Assembly: GCA_046347155.1 (NCBI GenBank)
Contig: JAXMGT010000001.1
Span: 1,816,686-1,880,685, forward strand
From: RPQJ01 sp046347155
GTDB taxonomy: Bacteria; Pseudomonadota; Gammaproteobacteria; Steroidobacterales; Steroidobacteraceae
DNA length: 64,000 nt
Direction: 5' to 3'
Shown here: positions 26,109 to 34,627 of the stretch, in pieces
Position numbering within the stretch: the first letter of the stretch is position 1
Layout of the letters: each line of letters begins with the position of its first letter
Program-made: the position numbers and the translations under genes
Notes under the pieces: model-generated
What the model was told of the DNA's origin: nothing
Seen by the model: only the letters and a program-made list of their open reading frames with translations
The model's database searches: none

Positions 26109-27272
26109 TCAACCGACGTTCGCGGCCGCGAGCCCCCGCTCGAGATCGGCCACGAGGTCGTCCGCGTCCTCGATGCCGATCGACAGCCTGAGCAGCGTGT
26201 CCGAGATGCCGGCGCGCGCACGCGCGGCCGCATCCATCGCTGCATGCGTCATCGTCGCCGGGTGCGCGATGAGGCTTTCGACGCCGCCAAGCGACTCGGC
26301 CAGCGAGAAGAGTTCGAGCGCGCCGACCATTGCCTCGACGTTGGACGCACCGCCCTTCAGCTCGAAGCTGACCATCGCGCCGTAGCCCTGCTGCTGCCGC
26401 CGCGCCACCTCGTGGCCCGGGTGCGAGGCGAGGCCCGGGTAGTACACCCGCGCCACGGCGGGATGCCTCACCAGGCACTCGACCACCCTCGCGGTGTTCT
26501 CCCCGTGCGCCCGCATCCGGGCGTGCAGCGTGCGGATGCCTCGCAGCGTGAGGTAGCTGTCGAACGGCGCGCCGGTGACGCCGGTGCAGTTGGCCCACCA
26601 GGCCAGCCGCTCGTGCAGCTCGCGGTCCGCGGCAACCACGGCGCCGCCGACCACGTCGCTGTGGCCGTTCAGGTACTTGGTCGTCGAATGCACGACGACG
26701 TCGGCGCCGAGTTCGAGTGGCCGCTGCCACACCGGCGACAGGAACGTGTTGTCGGCGACCGAGAGTGCGCCGGCCGCGCGGCCCGCCGCGGCGATCCGCG
26801 CCACGTCCACGACCCGGAGCAGCGGGTTGCTGGGGGTCTCGATCCAGACGAGCGCGGGCTTCAGCGCCAGCGCGGCCGCGAGTGCCGCGTCATCGTGGTA
26901 GTCCACGAAGTGGACGTCGAGTGATCCCCGCTCGCGCAACGCGTTGAAGAGCCGGTAGGTGCCGCCGTAGCAGTCGTGCGGGACCACGGCGAGCTGGCCC
27001 GGGCAGAAGAGCTGCGTGACGAGCCCCACGGCCGCCATGCCGGTCGCGGTCACGACCGCCCCCGCCCCGCCCTCGAGTTCGGCGAGCGCGCCGGCCAGTG
27101 CGTCGCGGGTCGGGTTGCCGGACCGCGAGTAGTCGTACGTGCGCTTGCGGCCATATCCCTCGAACGCGAACGTCGAAGTCAGGTGGATCGGCGGGACGAC
27201 CGCGCCGTGCTGGGTGTCCGACTCGAGGGCGGCGCGGACGGCGCGGGTACGGGGGTTTAAGGGCTTGGTCAT
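26109..27272 (-). CDS. metB: Cystathionine gamma-synthase / O-succinylhomoserine sulfhydrylase family PLP enzyme
   Basis: 387-residue Cys/Met-metabolism PLP enzyme. Seen: YDYSRSGNPTRDAL (46-59), the PLP-binding Lys199 in HSTTKYLNGHSDVVGG, and SLGGVESLIAHPA near the C-terminus. The start at 27272 follows the metX stop by two bases. The long open frame continuing upstream to 28064 is only a shadow of metX. It should accept acyl-homoserine from MetX and either cysteine (transsulfuration) or sulfide (direct sulfhydrylation). Sequence reading alone does not separate these. Confidence 0.92.
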   Translation of the reverse strand: MTKPLNPRTRAVRAALESDTQHGAVVPPIHLTSTFAFEGYGRKRTYDYSRSGNPTRDALAGALAELEGGAGAVVTATGMAAVGLVTQLFCPGQLAVVPHDCYGGTYRLFNALRERGSLDVHFVDYHDDAALAAALALKPALVWIETPSNPLLRVVDVARIAAAGRAAGALSVADNTFLSPVWQRPLELGADVVVHSTTKYLNGHSDVVGGAVVAADRELHERLAWWANCTGVTGAPFDSYLTLRGIRTLHARMRAHGENTARVVECLVRHPAVARVYYPGLASHPGHEVARRQQQGYGAMVSFELKGGASNVEAMVGALELFSLAESLGGVESLIAHPATMTHAAMDAAARARAGISDTLLRLSIGIEDADDLVADLERGLAAANVG

Positions 27273-27274
27273 GT

Positions 27275-28300
27275 TCAGTCGAGCGCCTGCGCGAACAGGT
27301 CGCGCAGCACTTCGGTCTCCTTGAGAAATGCGTCGTGTCCGTACAGCGAACTCACTTCGACGAGCCGGCAGTTGCCGGCCAGCCGGTCGCGCAGCTCGCG
27401 CATGTCGTGCAATGGCACCAGCTGGTCCTCGACGATCGCGAGCAACGTGACGGGCGTCCGGATGGTCTCCGGCGCGACGCGGTGCAGGTCGATCGACTCG
27501 GACAGGCAGACGAAGGCTTCGGGCCGGTACTGGGCCGCGTAGGCCTCCCCGCGCGCGAGCAGGTAGGCCTCGACCGGGAACCGGAACCCGTCCGGCGTCC
27601 GCTCGGGCGGGCCCGGAAAGCGTTCCTCGAATTCGCGGGCCGACCGGTACGTGGCCATTGCGAGTGCACGGGCCAGCGCAAGCCCCTGCGGGCCTTCGCC
27701 GTGGGCGAGCGCATATCGCACGACGGCACGCTGCACGCTGCGCCAGGCCGTGGACATCGGGTGCGTCCGGTGGGCGGCGCTGATGACGACCGCGTGGTCC
27801 ACCCGGTCCGGGTACCGCTCGGCGAGCGCGAGGGCGACCATCCCGCCGTAGGACGCACCGACGATGCCGTGCAGGCGCTCGATCCCGAGCCGGTCCATCA
27901 GTCGGACGAGCATTGCGGCCTGGTCGTGGCTGCCGACCGACGGGAACACCCGGCCCGGCACCGGGCCCGTGCTCGCGTGGCTGCCGCCCAGCAAGTCGAT
28001 GCCGAGCACCCGGTAGCGGTCGGCGTCGAGCGCACGCCCGGGGCCGATGCTCTCCTGCCACCATCCCTCGGACTCACCGTCGTACCCGAAAACGTGGCGG
28101 CCCGAGGAAATGCCGCCCAGCACGGCGACGACCGGGGCGTCGCGACGGCCGGCGAGCCGGTAGGCCAGGTGGACTTCCGGCAGCGTTCCGCCGTAGGCAA
28201 GCGCCAGGGGCCCCTCGAACCGGGCCAGGTCCGTGACGCAGGCGTGCCCCACCGGCAGCGGCCGGTCGGCAGGCAGGACGTTCACGGCAGTCGATCCCAC
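27275..28300 (-). CDS. metX: Homoserine O-acyltransferase (MetX type)
   Basis: 341-residue alpha/beta-hydrolase-fold enzyme that acylates homoserine at the entry to methionine synthesis. The catalytic triad is visible as Ser150 (GASYGGM), Asp292 (VEDQLVP) and His322 (YGHDAF). The start is GTG at 28300, with GGGAG ten bases before it; GTG at 28285 is an alternative. Gammaproteobacteria of this type often carry succinyl-specific MetX enzymes, so acetyl versus succinyl donor is left open. It is under the SAM-I riboswitch upstream and co-transcribed with metB. Confidence 0.92.
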   Translation of the reverse strand: MGSTAVNVLPADRPLPVGHACVTDLARFEGPLALAYGGTLPEVHLAYRLAGRRDAPVVAVLGGISSGRHVFGYDGESEGWWQESIGPGRALDADRYRVLGIDLLGGSHASTGPVPGRVFPSVGSHDQAAMLVRLMDRLGIERLHGIVGASYGGMVALALAERYPDRVDHAVVISAAHRTHPMSTAWRSVQRAVVRYALAHGEGPQGLALARALAMATYRSAREFEERFPGPPERTPDGFRFPVEAYLLARGEAYAAQYRPEAFVCLSESIDLHRVAPETIRTPVTLLAIVEDQLVPLHDMRELRDRLAGNCRLVEVSSLYGHDAFLKETEVLRDLFAQALD

Positions 28301-28367
28301 GGCACACGCACTCCCGGGACGGCCACGGGCCGCCCTAGATCCTTCGCGAGACTCGACGGGTAGGTGG

Positions 28368-28417
28368 GTTGACGGTCCCGGCGCCCCCGGGGCGACCCGG
28401 GACCGCTGTGCGTCAAC
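28368..28417 (-). other. Hairpin between the SAM riboswitch and metX (expression platform candidate)
   Basis: Outer stem GTTGACG/CGTCAAC (28368-28374 with 28411-28417) and inner stem GGTCCCGG/CCGGGACC (28374-28381 with 28397-28404). No T-run follows on the minus strand, so it does not look like an ordinary terminator. Its outer arm shares a base with the riboswitch P1 helix. Confidence 0.5.
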
Positions 28418-28526
28418 TCATCTGTCGGCGGACCGAGTCCCCGTGGAGTTGGCACCATTTCGGGCTTGCGGCCCCGACGGTTGCCCCGGCTTCAAAGGGC
28501 CAGTCCCTCAGCCGGTCTCGATGAGC
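28417..28526 (-). promoter_or_regulatory. SAM-I (S-box) riboswitch before metX-metB
   Basis: Read on the minus strand, the segment carries the S-box core in order: GCTCATCGAGA, GGCTGAGGGACTGGCCC, TTTGAAGCCGGGGCAACC and AAATGGTGCCAACTCC, then CAGATGAG. P1 is closed by CTCATC (from 28525) with GATGAG (to 28417). The element binds S-adenosylmethionine and lowers expression of methionine genes when SAM is plentiful. It starts right after a good promoter and lies about 115 bases before the metX start. How the signal is passed on is not evident, since the hairpin that follows lacks a U-tract. Confidence 0.92.
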
Positions 28527-28532
28527 GGGCGA

Positions 28533-28562
28533 AGTTTAGGGTGGCGGGCCGCGGCCGGTCAA
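28533..28562 (-). promoter_or_regulatory. Promoter of the riboswitch-metX-metB transcript
   Basis: Minus strand TTGACC (28557-28562), 18-base spacer, TAAACT (28533-28538). Transcription would start about at the 5' edge of the S-box. It is divergent from the his operon promoter region 25-60 bases away. Confidence 0.6.
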
Positions 28563-28593
28563 GGCGGCGCTTGCGTCCGACGTGCCAATGCAC

Positions 28594-28628
28594 TAATGTA
28601 ACATCGCGCTATTACATTGGAACGTTCC
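28594..28628 (+). promoter_or_regulatory. Palindromic operator of the his operon
   Basis: AATGTAA (28595-28601), a 10-base spacer and TTACATT (28612-28618): a perfect 7-bp inverted repeat in an otherwise GC-rich region, ending 11 bases before the TrpR-like gene. Directly beside it is a second perfect palindrome, GGAACGTTCC (28619-28628). A possible -10 (TATTAC, 28610-28615) lies inside the first repeat, so bound protein would block RNA polymerase. The regulator encoded just downstream is the likeliest ligand (inference). Confidence 0.7.
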
Positions 28629-28629
28629 C

Positions 28630-28938
28630 ATGAAGACCCACCGCGGGATCAGCCAGCGGCAGGAAGCCGCCGCCGAGCGCTCGCTGTTCCAGGCCGTGCT
28701 GACGCTGCGCACCGTCGAGGAGTGCCGCGACTTCTTCCGCGACCTGTGCACGCCGGCCGAACTGCAGGCCCTCTCGGACCGCTGGAACGTCGTCGGCCTG
28801 TTGCAACAGGGCATGCCCTACCGGGAAATCCACCGGGTCACCGGCGTCAGCGTCACGACGATCGGCCGCGTGGCCCGTTACCTCGGTGCCGGCAATGGCG
28901 GCTATGCCCTCGCCGCCCGCCGGCTCGCGGAGCGCTGA
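28630..28938 (+). CDS. TrpR/YerC-family transcriptional regulator at the head of the his operon
   Basis: 102-residue DNA-binding protein related to TrpR and YerC/YecD. The helix-turn-helix is visible at about residues 50-84: WNVVGLLQQGMPYREI then HRVTGVSVTTIGRVARYL. It has no extra domain; TrpR relatives dimerise and bind the co-repressor amino acid between helices. Its stop is one base from the hisG ATG, and a perfect palindrome overlaps its own promoter region. An autoregulated histidine-responsive repressor of the his operon is the natural reading, with YerC/HisR-like proteins as the known parallel; histidine binding is inferred. Confidence 0.85.
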   Translation: MKTHRGISQRQEAAAERSLFQAVLTLRTVEECRDFFRDLCTPAELQALSDRWNVVGLLQQGMPYREIHRVTGVSVTTIGRVARYLGAGNGGYALAARRLAER

Positions 28939-28939
28939 G

Positions 28940-29839
28940 ATGGAACGCAGTGCACGCCTCCGGATCGCCGTCCAGAAGTCGGGCCGCCTGACGGACCTCT
29001 CGCTCGACCTGCTGGCCCGCTGTGGTTTGAAGCTCAGCCGCGGAAAGGACCAGTTGATGTGCTACGGCGAGAACATGCCGCTCGACGTGCTGTTCGTCCG
29101 CGACGACGACATCCCGGACCTCGTGCAGGAGGACGTCTGCGACCTCGGCATCGTCGGCGCGAACGTCATCGAGGAGAAGCGCCTCGCGATGGCCGCGCGC
29201 GGGACGCCACCCACGTTCGCACAGGTGCAGAAGCTCGACTACGGGCGCTGCCGGCTCTCGATCGCGGTGCCGGACGAGTTCGACTACGCCGGGCCCGGGA
29301 GCATCGCCCGTCGCCGGATCGCGACCACCTACCCCCACGTGCTCGGGCGCTACCTGCGCGAGAACGGCATCGAGGCCGAGATCGTCACGCTGTCGGGCGC
29401 CGTGGAGATCGCCCCCCGCCTCGGCCGGGCCGACCTGATCTGCGACCTGGTCTCGACCGGCTCGACGTTGCGCGCGAACCACCTGCGCGAGGTGGCGACC
29501 GTGCTCGAAAGCGAGGCAGTGCTCGTTCGCACACCCGTGCCGCTGTCCGCCGAGAAGGAAGACTGGGCACGGCGGCTGCTGATGCGCATCGACGGCGTGC
29601 AGCAGGTCCGCGAGAGCAAGTACATCATGCTGCACGCCCCGCGCTCGGCGCTGCCGGAGATCCGCAAGCTCCTCCCTGGCAGCGAGTCGCCGACCGTGAT
29701 CCCGCTCGACGGCAGCGGCGAAAAGGTGGCCGTCCACGCGGTCTGCCGCGAGAACGTGTTCTGGGAAACCCTCGAGGGACTCAAGGCCGCGGGCGCCAGC
29801 TCGGTGCTGGTGCTGCCGGTGGAGAAGATGCTCGCATGA
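28940..29839 (+). CDS. hisG: ATP phosphoribosyltransferase (long form)
   Basis: 299-residue first enzyme of histidine synthesis, joining ATP and PRPP. The length and the C-terminal ACT-like regulatory region (about 225-299, with SKYIMLHAP) show the long, self-sufficient form that needs no HisZ and is inhibited by histidine. LVSTGSTLRANHL around 173 is the PRPP-binding loop. The ATG at 28940 is used because it follows the regulator stop by a single base; the upstream in-frame extension overlaps the regulator. Confidence 0.97.
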   Translation: MERSARLRIAVQKSGRLTDLSLDLLARCGLKLSRGKDQLMCYGENMPLDVLFVRDDDIPDLVQEDVCDLGIVGANVIEEKRLAMAARGTPPTFAQVQKLDYGRCRLSIAVPDEFDYAGPGSIARRRIATTYPHVLGRYLRENGIEAEIVTLSGAVEIAPRLGRADLICDLVSTGSTLRANHLREVATVLESEAVLVRTPVPLSAEKEDWARRLLMRIDGVQQVRESKYIMLHAPRSALPEIRKLLPGSESPTVIPLDGSGEKVAVHAVCRENVFWETLEGLKAAGASSVLVLPVEKMLA

Positions 29840-31161
29840 ACGCGCCGCTCGCGATCCACGACTGGACTTCGCTCGACGAGCCGGGCCGCGCGGCGCTGCT
29901 TCGACGACCCTCCCAGCGCGACGCCGCCGGCCTCTCGGCCCGCGCCGCCGCGATCGTCGCCGACGTGCGCGCGCGCGGCGATGCGGCCGTGCGTGAATAC
30001 ACCGCGAAGTTCGATGGGGTCGACCTCGACTCGCTCGCCGTGGCGCCCGCCGAGTTCGAGGCCGCGACCGCGACACTCACTCGCGAGCAGTTGGCGGCCT
30101 TGCGTCGCGCGATCGAGACAGTCACCCGGTTCCACGAGACGCAGAGTCTCGAGCCCGTGCGGCTGCAGACCGTCCCGGGCGTCACCTGCGAGCGGCTGAT
30201 GGTCCCGATCGGCGCGGTCGGTCTCTACGTCCCGGCCGGGTCCGCGCCGCTGCCGTCCACCGCGGTGATGCTGGCCGTCCCGGCGCGGCTCGCCCGCTGC
30301 CCGGTCCGTGTCCTCTGCACGCCGCCGCGGCCTGACGGCCGCGCCGACCCGGCCGTGCTCGTCGTCGCGAAGCTGTGCGGGATCGAGCAGGTGTACAAGG
30401 TCGGCGGTGCCCAGGCGATCGCAGCGATGGCCTATGGGACGGCGACGATCCCAAAAGTGGACAAGATCTACGGCCCGGGCAACGCGTGGGTAACCGCGGC
30501 CAAGCAGGTCGTCGCGGCCGACGCGGACGGCGCCGCACTCGACATGCCGGCGGGGCCCTCCGAGGTGCTCGTGATCGCGGACGACGCCGCGGAGCCCGCG
30601 TTCGTCGCGGCCGACCTGCTCGCGCAGGCCGAGCACAGCCCGGACGCCCAGGTCGTGCTCGTGGCGCTGTCGCGCCCGTTCGCCGAGGCGTGCGCGGTCG
30701 AAGTCGCCCGGCAGCTCGAGGCCCTGCCCCGCCGCGAGATCGCCGGCGCGGCGATCGGCTCGAGCCGGATCCTGCTCGTGCCCGACCTCGAGACCGCGCT
30801 CGAGGTGAGCAACCGCTACGCGCCCGAGCACCTGATCCTGCAGGTGCGCGCACCGCGCCGCTGGCTGGATCGGGTGCGCAACGCCGGTTCGGTGTTCCTC
30901 GGCGCCTGGACGCCCGAGACATTGGGCGATTACTGCAGCGGCACGAACCACGTGCTGCCGACCTACGGCCACGCCCGCGCCTACAGCGGGCTCGGCGTGC
31001 TCGACTTCGTCCGGCGGATGACCGTGCAGGAGGCGACGCCCGAGGGCCTCGCCGACCTCGGCCCGGTCGCACGCACGCTGGCGAAGCTCGAGTCGCTCGA
31101 AGCGCACGCGCGCGCCGTCGAGGTCCGTCTCGAGGCGCTCGAGTCGGAGTCACGGACGTGA
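29836..31161 (+). CDS. hisD: Histidinol dehydrogenase
   Basis: 441-residue NAD- and zinc-dependent enzyme making histidine from histidinol. Seen: VPAGSAPLPSTAVMLAVPA, KIYGPGNAWVTAAK, DMPAGPSEVLVIAD, AQAEHSPDAQ with the metal-site residues, and the late GTNHVLPTYGHARAYSGL. It overlaps hisG by ATGA and hisC by GTGA. Confidence 0.97.
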   Translation: MNAPLAIHDWTSLDEPGRAALLRRPSQRDAAGLSARAAAIVADVRARGDAAVREYTAKFDGVDLDSLAVAPAEFEAATATLTREQLAALRRAIETVTRFHETQSLEPVRLQTVPGVTCERLMVPIGAVGLYVPAGSAPLPSTAVMLAVPARLARCPVRVLCTPPRPDGRADPAVLVVAKLCGIEQVYKVGGAQAIAAMAYGTATIPKVDKIYGPGNAWVTAAKQVVAADADGAALDMPAGPSEVLVIADDAAEPAFVAADLLAQAEHSPDAQVVLVALSRPFAEACAVEVARQLEALPRREIAGAAIGSSRILLVPDLETALEVSNRYAPEHLILQVRAPRRWLDRVRNAGSVFLGAWTPETLGDYCSGTNHVLPTYGHARAYSGLGVLDFVRRMTVQEATPEGLADLGPVARTLAKLESLEAHARAVEVRLEALESESRT

Positions 31162-32213
31162 GCAGCGTGCTCGACCTCGCACGACCCGACATCCGGGAAC
31201 TCGCGCCTTACCAGCACGCGAAATGGGATCCCTCGCTCGAGCGCATGCACGCGAACGAGATGCCGTGGCGTGCCCAGGGCGACAACACGGGCGCCGGGCT
31301 CAACCGCTACCCGGAACCACAGCCCGTGGCGCTCCTCGCGCGAATGGCAAAGCTCTACGGCGTACTGCCGTCGCGCGTGCTCGTCGGCCGGGGCAGCGAC
31401 GAGGCCATCGACCTGCTCACCCGGGCGTTCTGCCGCGCCGGCGTGGATGCGGTCGTGACCACGCCGCCGACGTTCGGCTACTACAAGGTCGCAGCGAAGA
31501 TCCAGGGCGCCGAGGTGATCGAGGTCCCGCTCGGTGCCGAGGACGCTGCACTCGACGTCGAGGGCGTCATCGCGGCGGGCCGGCGCGCGCGGATCGTATT
31601 CCTGTGTTCCCCGAACAACCCGACCGGCAACCTGCTCGACGAGCGGGCGATCCTGCGGGTCGCGCGCGAACTCGCCGACCAGGCGATCGTCTGCGTCGAC
31701 GAGGCCTACCTCGAGTTCTGCGGCCGGCCGAGCCTCGCGCCGCACATCGACGCGTTGCCGAACCTCGTGCTGCTGCGGACGCTTTCGAAGGCCTACGCGC
31801 TCGCGGGCGCGCGGCTCGGCACGCTGGTCGCCTGCGAGGACGTCGTCGGGCTGCTGCGCCGGATCATCCCGCCGTACGCGATCCCGGCCTCGACGGTCGA
31901 GGAAGTGCTGGCGCTGACCGAGGCGCCGCAGCGGGCGATCGCCGCGGAGCGCGTCCGGATGCTGCTCGCCGAGCGCGAGATCATGCGGCTGCGCCTCGGG
32001 CGCATCGCCGGGATCGAACGTGTGTACCCGTCCGACGCCAATTTCCTGCTCGTCCGCGCACGCGACCCGCAGGCGCTGCTCGAGGCCGGCAAGTCGGTCG
32101 GGCTGCTGGTACGCGACTTCAGCAGCGCGCCCCGCCTCGAGCGCTGCCTCCGGATCTCGATCGGGACGCCCGAGCAGAACGCGCGGTTGCTCGCCGCACT
32201 GGAGCGCACATGA
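31158..32213 (+). CDS. hisC: Histidinol-phosphate aminotransferase
   Basis: 351-residue class I/II PLP aminotransferase. Seen: GRGSDEAIDLL, CSPNNPTGN, CVDEAYLEF and the PLP-lysine motif TLSKAYALAGARLG (near 215). The GTG start overlaps the hisD stop and gives a protein of the usual length; no better start is available. Confidence 0.96.
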   Translation: MSSVLDLARPDIRELAPYQHAKWDPSLERMHANEMPWRAQGDNTGAGLNRYPEPQPVALLARMAKLYGVLPSRVLVGRGSDEAIDLLTRAFCRAGVDAVVTTPPTFGYYKVAAKIQGAEVIEVPLGAEDAALDVEGVIAAGRRARIVFLCSPNNPTGNLLDERAILRVARELADQAIVCVDEAYLEFCGRPSLAPHIDALPNLVLLRTLSKAYALAGARLGTLVACEDVVGLLRRIIPPYAIPASTVEEVLALTEAPQRAIAAERVRMLLAEREIMRLRLGRIAGIERVYPSDANFLLVRARDPQALLEAGKSVGLLVRDFSSAPRLERCLRISIGTPEQNARLLAALERT

Positions 32214-33283
32214 CCGCCGAACTGATCCTGTTCGTGGACCGCGACGGCACGCTGATCGAGGAGCCGCACGACTATCAGGTCGACCGCCTCGACAAGGTGC
32301 GGCTCGTGCCGGGCGTGATCCCGGCGTTGCTCGACCTCAAGCGCGCCGGCTACCGGTTCGTGCTCGTGAGCAACCAGGACGGGCTCGGCACGCCGTCCTT
32401 CCCGGAGCCCGACTTCATTGCAACCCAGGACTTCGTTCGGCGGTTGTTCGCGTCCCAGGGCATCGAGTTCGACGCCGAGTTCTTCTGCCCGCACTTCCCG
32501 GCCGACGACTGCGCCTGCCGGAAGCCGAAGACCGGCCTGCTGACGGAATTCCTCGCCGGTCGGGCGATGGACCGGACCCGGAGCGCGGTCGTCGGCGACC
32601 GGCAGACCGACCTCGATCTCGCCGCGAACCTCGGCCTTCCGGGCTTCCGGATCCACGGCGCCGACGGGCTCACGTGGGACGGGATCGCCGCCCGGCTGAC
32701 CGCCCGGCCGCCGCGCACGGCAATGGTCGAGCGGCGCACGCGCGAGACGGAAATCCACGTCGAGGTGAACCTCGACGCGGACGCACCGGTCTCGATCTCG
32801 ACCGGGATCGGCTTCTACGACCACATGCTCGAGCAGGTGGCCCGTCACGGCGGGTTCGCGCTGACGCTCACCTGCACCGGCGACCTGCGCGTGGACGAGC
32901 ACCACACGGTCGAGGACTGCGCGCTCGCCCTCGGCGAGGCCCTGCGTGCCGCGCTCGGCGACAAGCGCGGCATCGGCCGCTACGGGTTCGTGCTGCCGAT
33001 GGACGAGGCGCTGGCCCAGGTCGCCGTCGACCTGTCCGGGCGCCCGTACTCGGTGTTCACCGGGCGGTTCGGCCGAGAGACGGTCGGCGGCCTGCCGACC
33101 GAACTCGTGCCCCACTTCTTCCGCTCGCTCGCGGACAGCCTCGGCGCCGCCATCCACGTCGAGGTCGAGGGCGAGAACGCACACCACATGATCGAGGCCT
33201 GCTACAAGGGATTCGGCCGCGCGCTGCGCCGCGCGATCCGCGTTCGCGGAGACACCGTGCCGAGCACCAAGGGCACGCTCTGA
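32210..33283 (+). CDS. hisB: Bifunctional histidinol-phosphatase / imidazoleglycerol-phosphate dehydratase
   Basis: 357-residue two-domain enzyme. The N-terminal HAD phosphatase (1-165) has the nucleophile Asp10 and Asp12 (VDRDGT), VSNQDGLG and a zinc site CPHFPADDCACRKPK. The C-terminal dehydratase (about 170-357) has the metal-binding DHMLEQVARHGG, DEHHTVED and ENAHHMIEA. The fusion is typical of gammaproteobacteria and some relatives. Overlaps hisC by ATGA. Confidence 0.97.
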   Translation: MTAELILFVDRDGTLIEEPHDYQVDRLDKVRLVPGVIPALLDLKRAGYRFVLVSNQDGLGTPSFPEPDFIATQDFVRRLFASQGIEFDAEFFCPHFPADDCACRKPKTGLLTEFLAGRAMDRTRSAVVGDRQTDLDLAANLGLPGFRIHGADGLTWDGIAARLTARPPRTAMVERRTRETEIHVEVNLDADAPVSISTGIGFYDHMLEQVARHGGFALTLTCTGDLRVDEHHTVEDCALALGEALRAALGDKRGIGRYGFVLPMDEALAQVAVDLSGRPYSVFTGRFGRETVGGLPTELVPHFFRSLADSLGAAIHVEVEGENAHHMIEACYKGFGRALRRAIRVRGDTVPSTKGTL

Positions 33284-33290
33284 GCAACGC

Positions 33291-33887
33291 ATGACCGACG
33301 TCGCGATCATCGACAACGGCGGCGCCAACATCGCCTCGCTGCGCCACGCGCTCGAGCGCCTCGGCGCGAGTTCGGTGCTGACCACGGACGTCGCAATTCT
33401 GCGTGGCGCGCCTCGGGTGTTGCTGCCCGGCGTCGGCGCTGCCGCCGACGCCATGGAGCGGCTGCGCGCGGCAGGACTCGTCGAGGCGATCCGCGTGCTC
33501 GAGCAACCGGTGCTCGGGATCTGTCTCGGGATGCAGTTGCTGTTCGGCCGCAGCGAGGAAGGCGACACTGCCTGCCTCGGCATCATCGATGGCCGGGTCG
33601 GTCGTTTCGCCGACGCACCGGACCTTCCGGTGCCGCACATGGGCTGGAACCGACTCGCCGCACTGACGCCCGACCCGCTGCTCGACGGCCTGCGTGCCGG
33701 CGAGCACGTGTACTTCGTCCACAGCTACCGGGCGCCGCTGGGCCCCTGGACCGTGGCCACCAGCGACTACGGCGGCGGATTCTCGGCGGTGGTCCGCCAG
33801 CGTAACTTCGCCGGCGCACAGTTCCACCCCGAGCGATCGGGTCCGGCCGGCGCACGCGTGCTCGCGAATTTCCTGAAGGCGGCCTGA
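33291..33887 (+). CDS. hisH: Imidazole glycerol phosphate synthase, glutaminase subunit
   Basis: 198-residue class I glutamine amidotransferase that feeds ammonia to HisF. The catalytic Cys78 lies in LGICLGMQLL, with FHPERSG holding the His and Glu of the triad near 178-180. It shares one base with hisA (TGATG). HisH and HisF must assemble, so their translation within one operon matters (see the hisF start). Confidence 0.96.
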   Translation: MTDVAIIDNGGANIASLRHALERLGASSVLTTDVAILRGAPRVLLPGVGAAADAMERLRAAGLVEAIRVLEQPVLGICLGMQLLFGRSEEGDTACLGIIDGRVGRFADAPDLPVPHMGWNRLAALTPDPLLDGLRAGEHVYFVHSYRAPLGPWTVATSDYGGGFSAVVRQRNFAGAQFHPERSGPAGARVLANFLKAA

Positions 33888-34627
33888 TGCAGCTCATACC
33901 GGCCATCGACCTGCGCGGCGGCAAGTGCGTGCGGCTCTACCAGGGCCGCTACGACGCGGAGACGATCTATGCGGACGACCCGGCCGAGGTGCTCGATCGC
34001 TATGCAGCACTCGGCGCCCGGCTCGTCCACGTCGTGGACCTCGACGGTGCCCGCGACGGTTCTCAGGCGAACGCGGTCGCCGTCGCGCGGCTGGTCGCGC
34101 GTAACCGTGCGCAGCTGCAACTCGGCGGCGGCGTGCGCGACCGAGCGACCGTCCGGCACTGGCTCGAGACTGGCGTCGCGCGCGTCGTGGTCGGCAGCGC
34201 CGCAGTGACGGCGCCGGACGAAGTCGAGACCTGGTTCGCTGCATTCGGCGCCGACCGGATCGTCCCGGCATTCGACGTCCGGCTCGACGCGGACGGCGTG
34301 CCCCGACTCGCGACGCACGGCTGGGAGCGCCAGAGCGCACTGTCGTTGTGGGACGCCGTCGAGCGTTTCCTGCCGCACGGGCTCCGGCACGTGCTCTGCA
34401 CGGACGTGGCGCGCGACGGGGCGCTCACCGGCCCGAACAGCGCCCTGTACGAAGAGGCAATCCGCCGTTTCCCGACGATCGAATGGCAGGCCTCCGGCGG
34501 CGTGCGCGACGCCGCGGACCTGGCGGCGCTGGCCCGGATCGGCGCCACCGGCGCGATCAGCGGCCGCGCGCTGCTTGACGGACGGATCCAGCCCGAGGAG
34601 CTGTCGCCATTCTTGCCAAGCGCATAA
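33887..34627 (+). CDS. hisA: ProFAR isomerase
   Basis: 246-residue TIM-barrel isomerase of histidine synthesis. Seen: the N-terminal IPAIDLRGGKCVRLYQG with the catalytic-type Asp8, LGGGVRDRATVRHWL, TDVARDGALTGPN and the closing ISGRALLDGRI. Its 3' end overlaps the start of hisF by 19 bases and carries the hisF ribosome site. Confidence 0.96.
   Translation: MQLIPAIDLRGGKCVRLYQGRYDAETIYADDPAEVLDRYAALGARLVHVVDLDGARDGSQANAVAVARLVARNRAQLQLGGGVRDRATVRHWLETGVARVVVGSAAVTAPDEVETWFAAFGADRIVPAFDVRLDADGVPRLATHGWERQSALSLWDAVERFLPHGLRHVLCTDVARDGALTGPNSALYEEAIRRFPTIEWQASGGVRDAADLAALARIGATGAISGRALLDGRIQPEELSPFLPSA
34595..34611 (+). promoter_or_regulatory. hisF ribosome binding site and ATT start codon
   Basis: GAGGAG (34595-34600), 8 bases, then ATT (34609-34611). 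The same 8-base spacing is seen before the ATC start of infC in this window. An in-frame TGA lies at 34576-34578, and no ATG, GTG, TTG or CTG occurs in this frame until the GTG at 34693. Confidence 0.85.

Noticed and set aside
28233..28601. 122-codon plus-strand frame between metX and the his regulator
   Set aside because: It is the complement of the SAM-I riboswitch and metX promoter; no coding signal.
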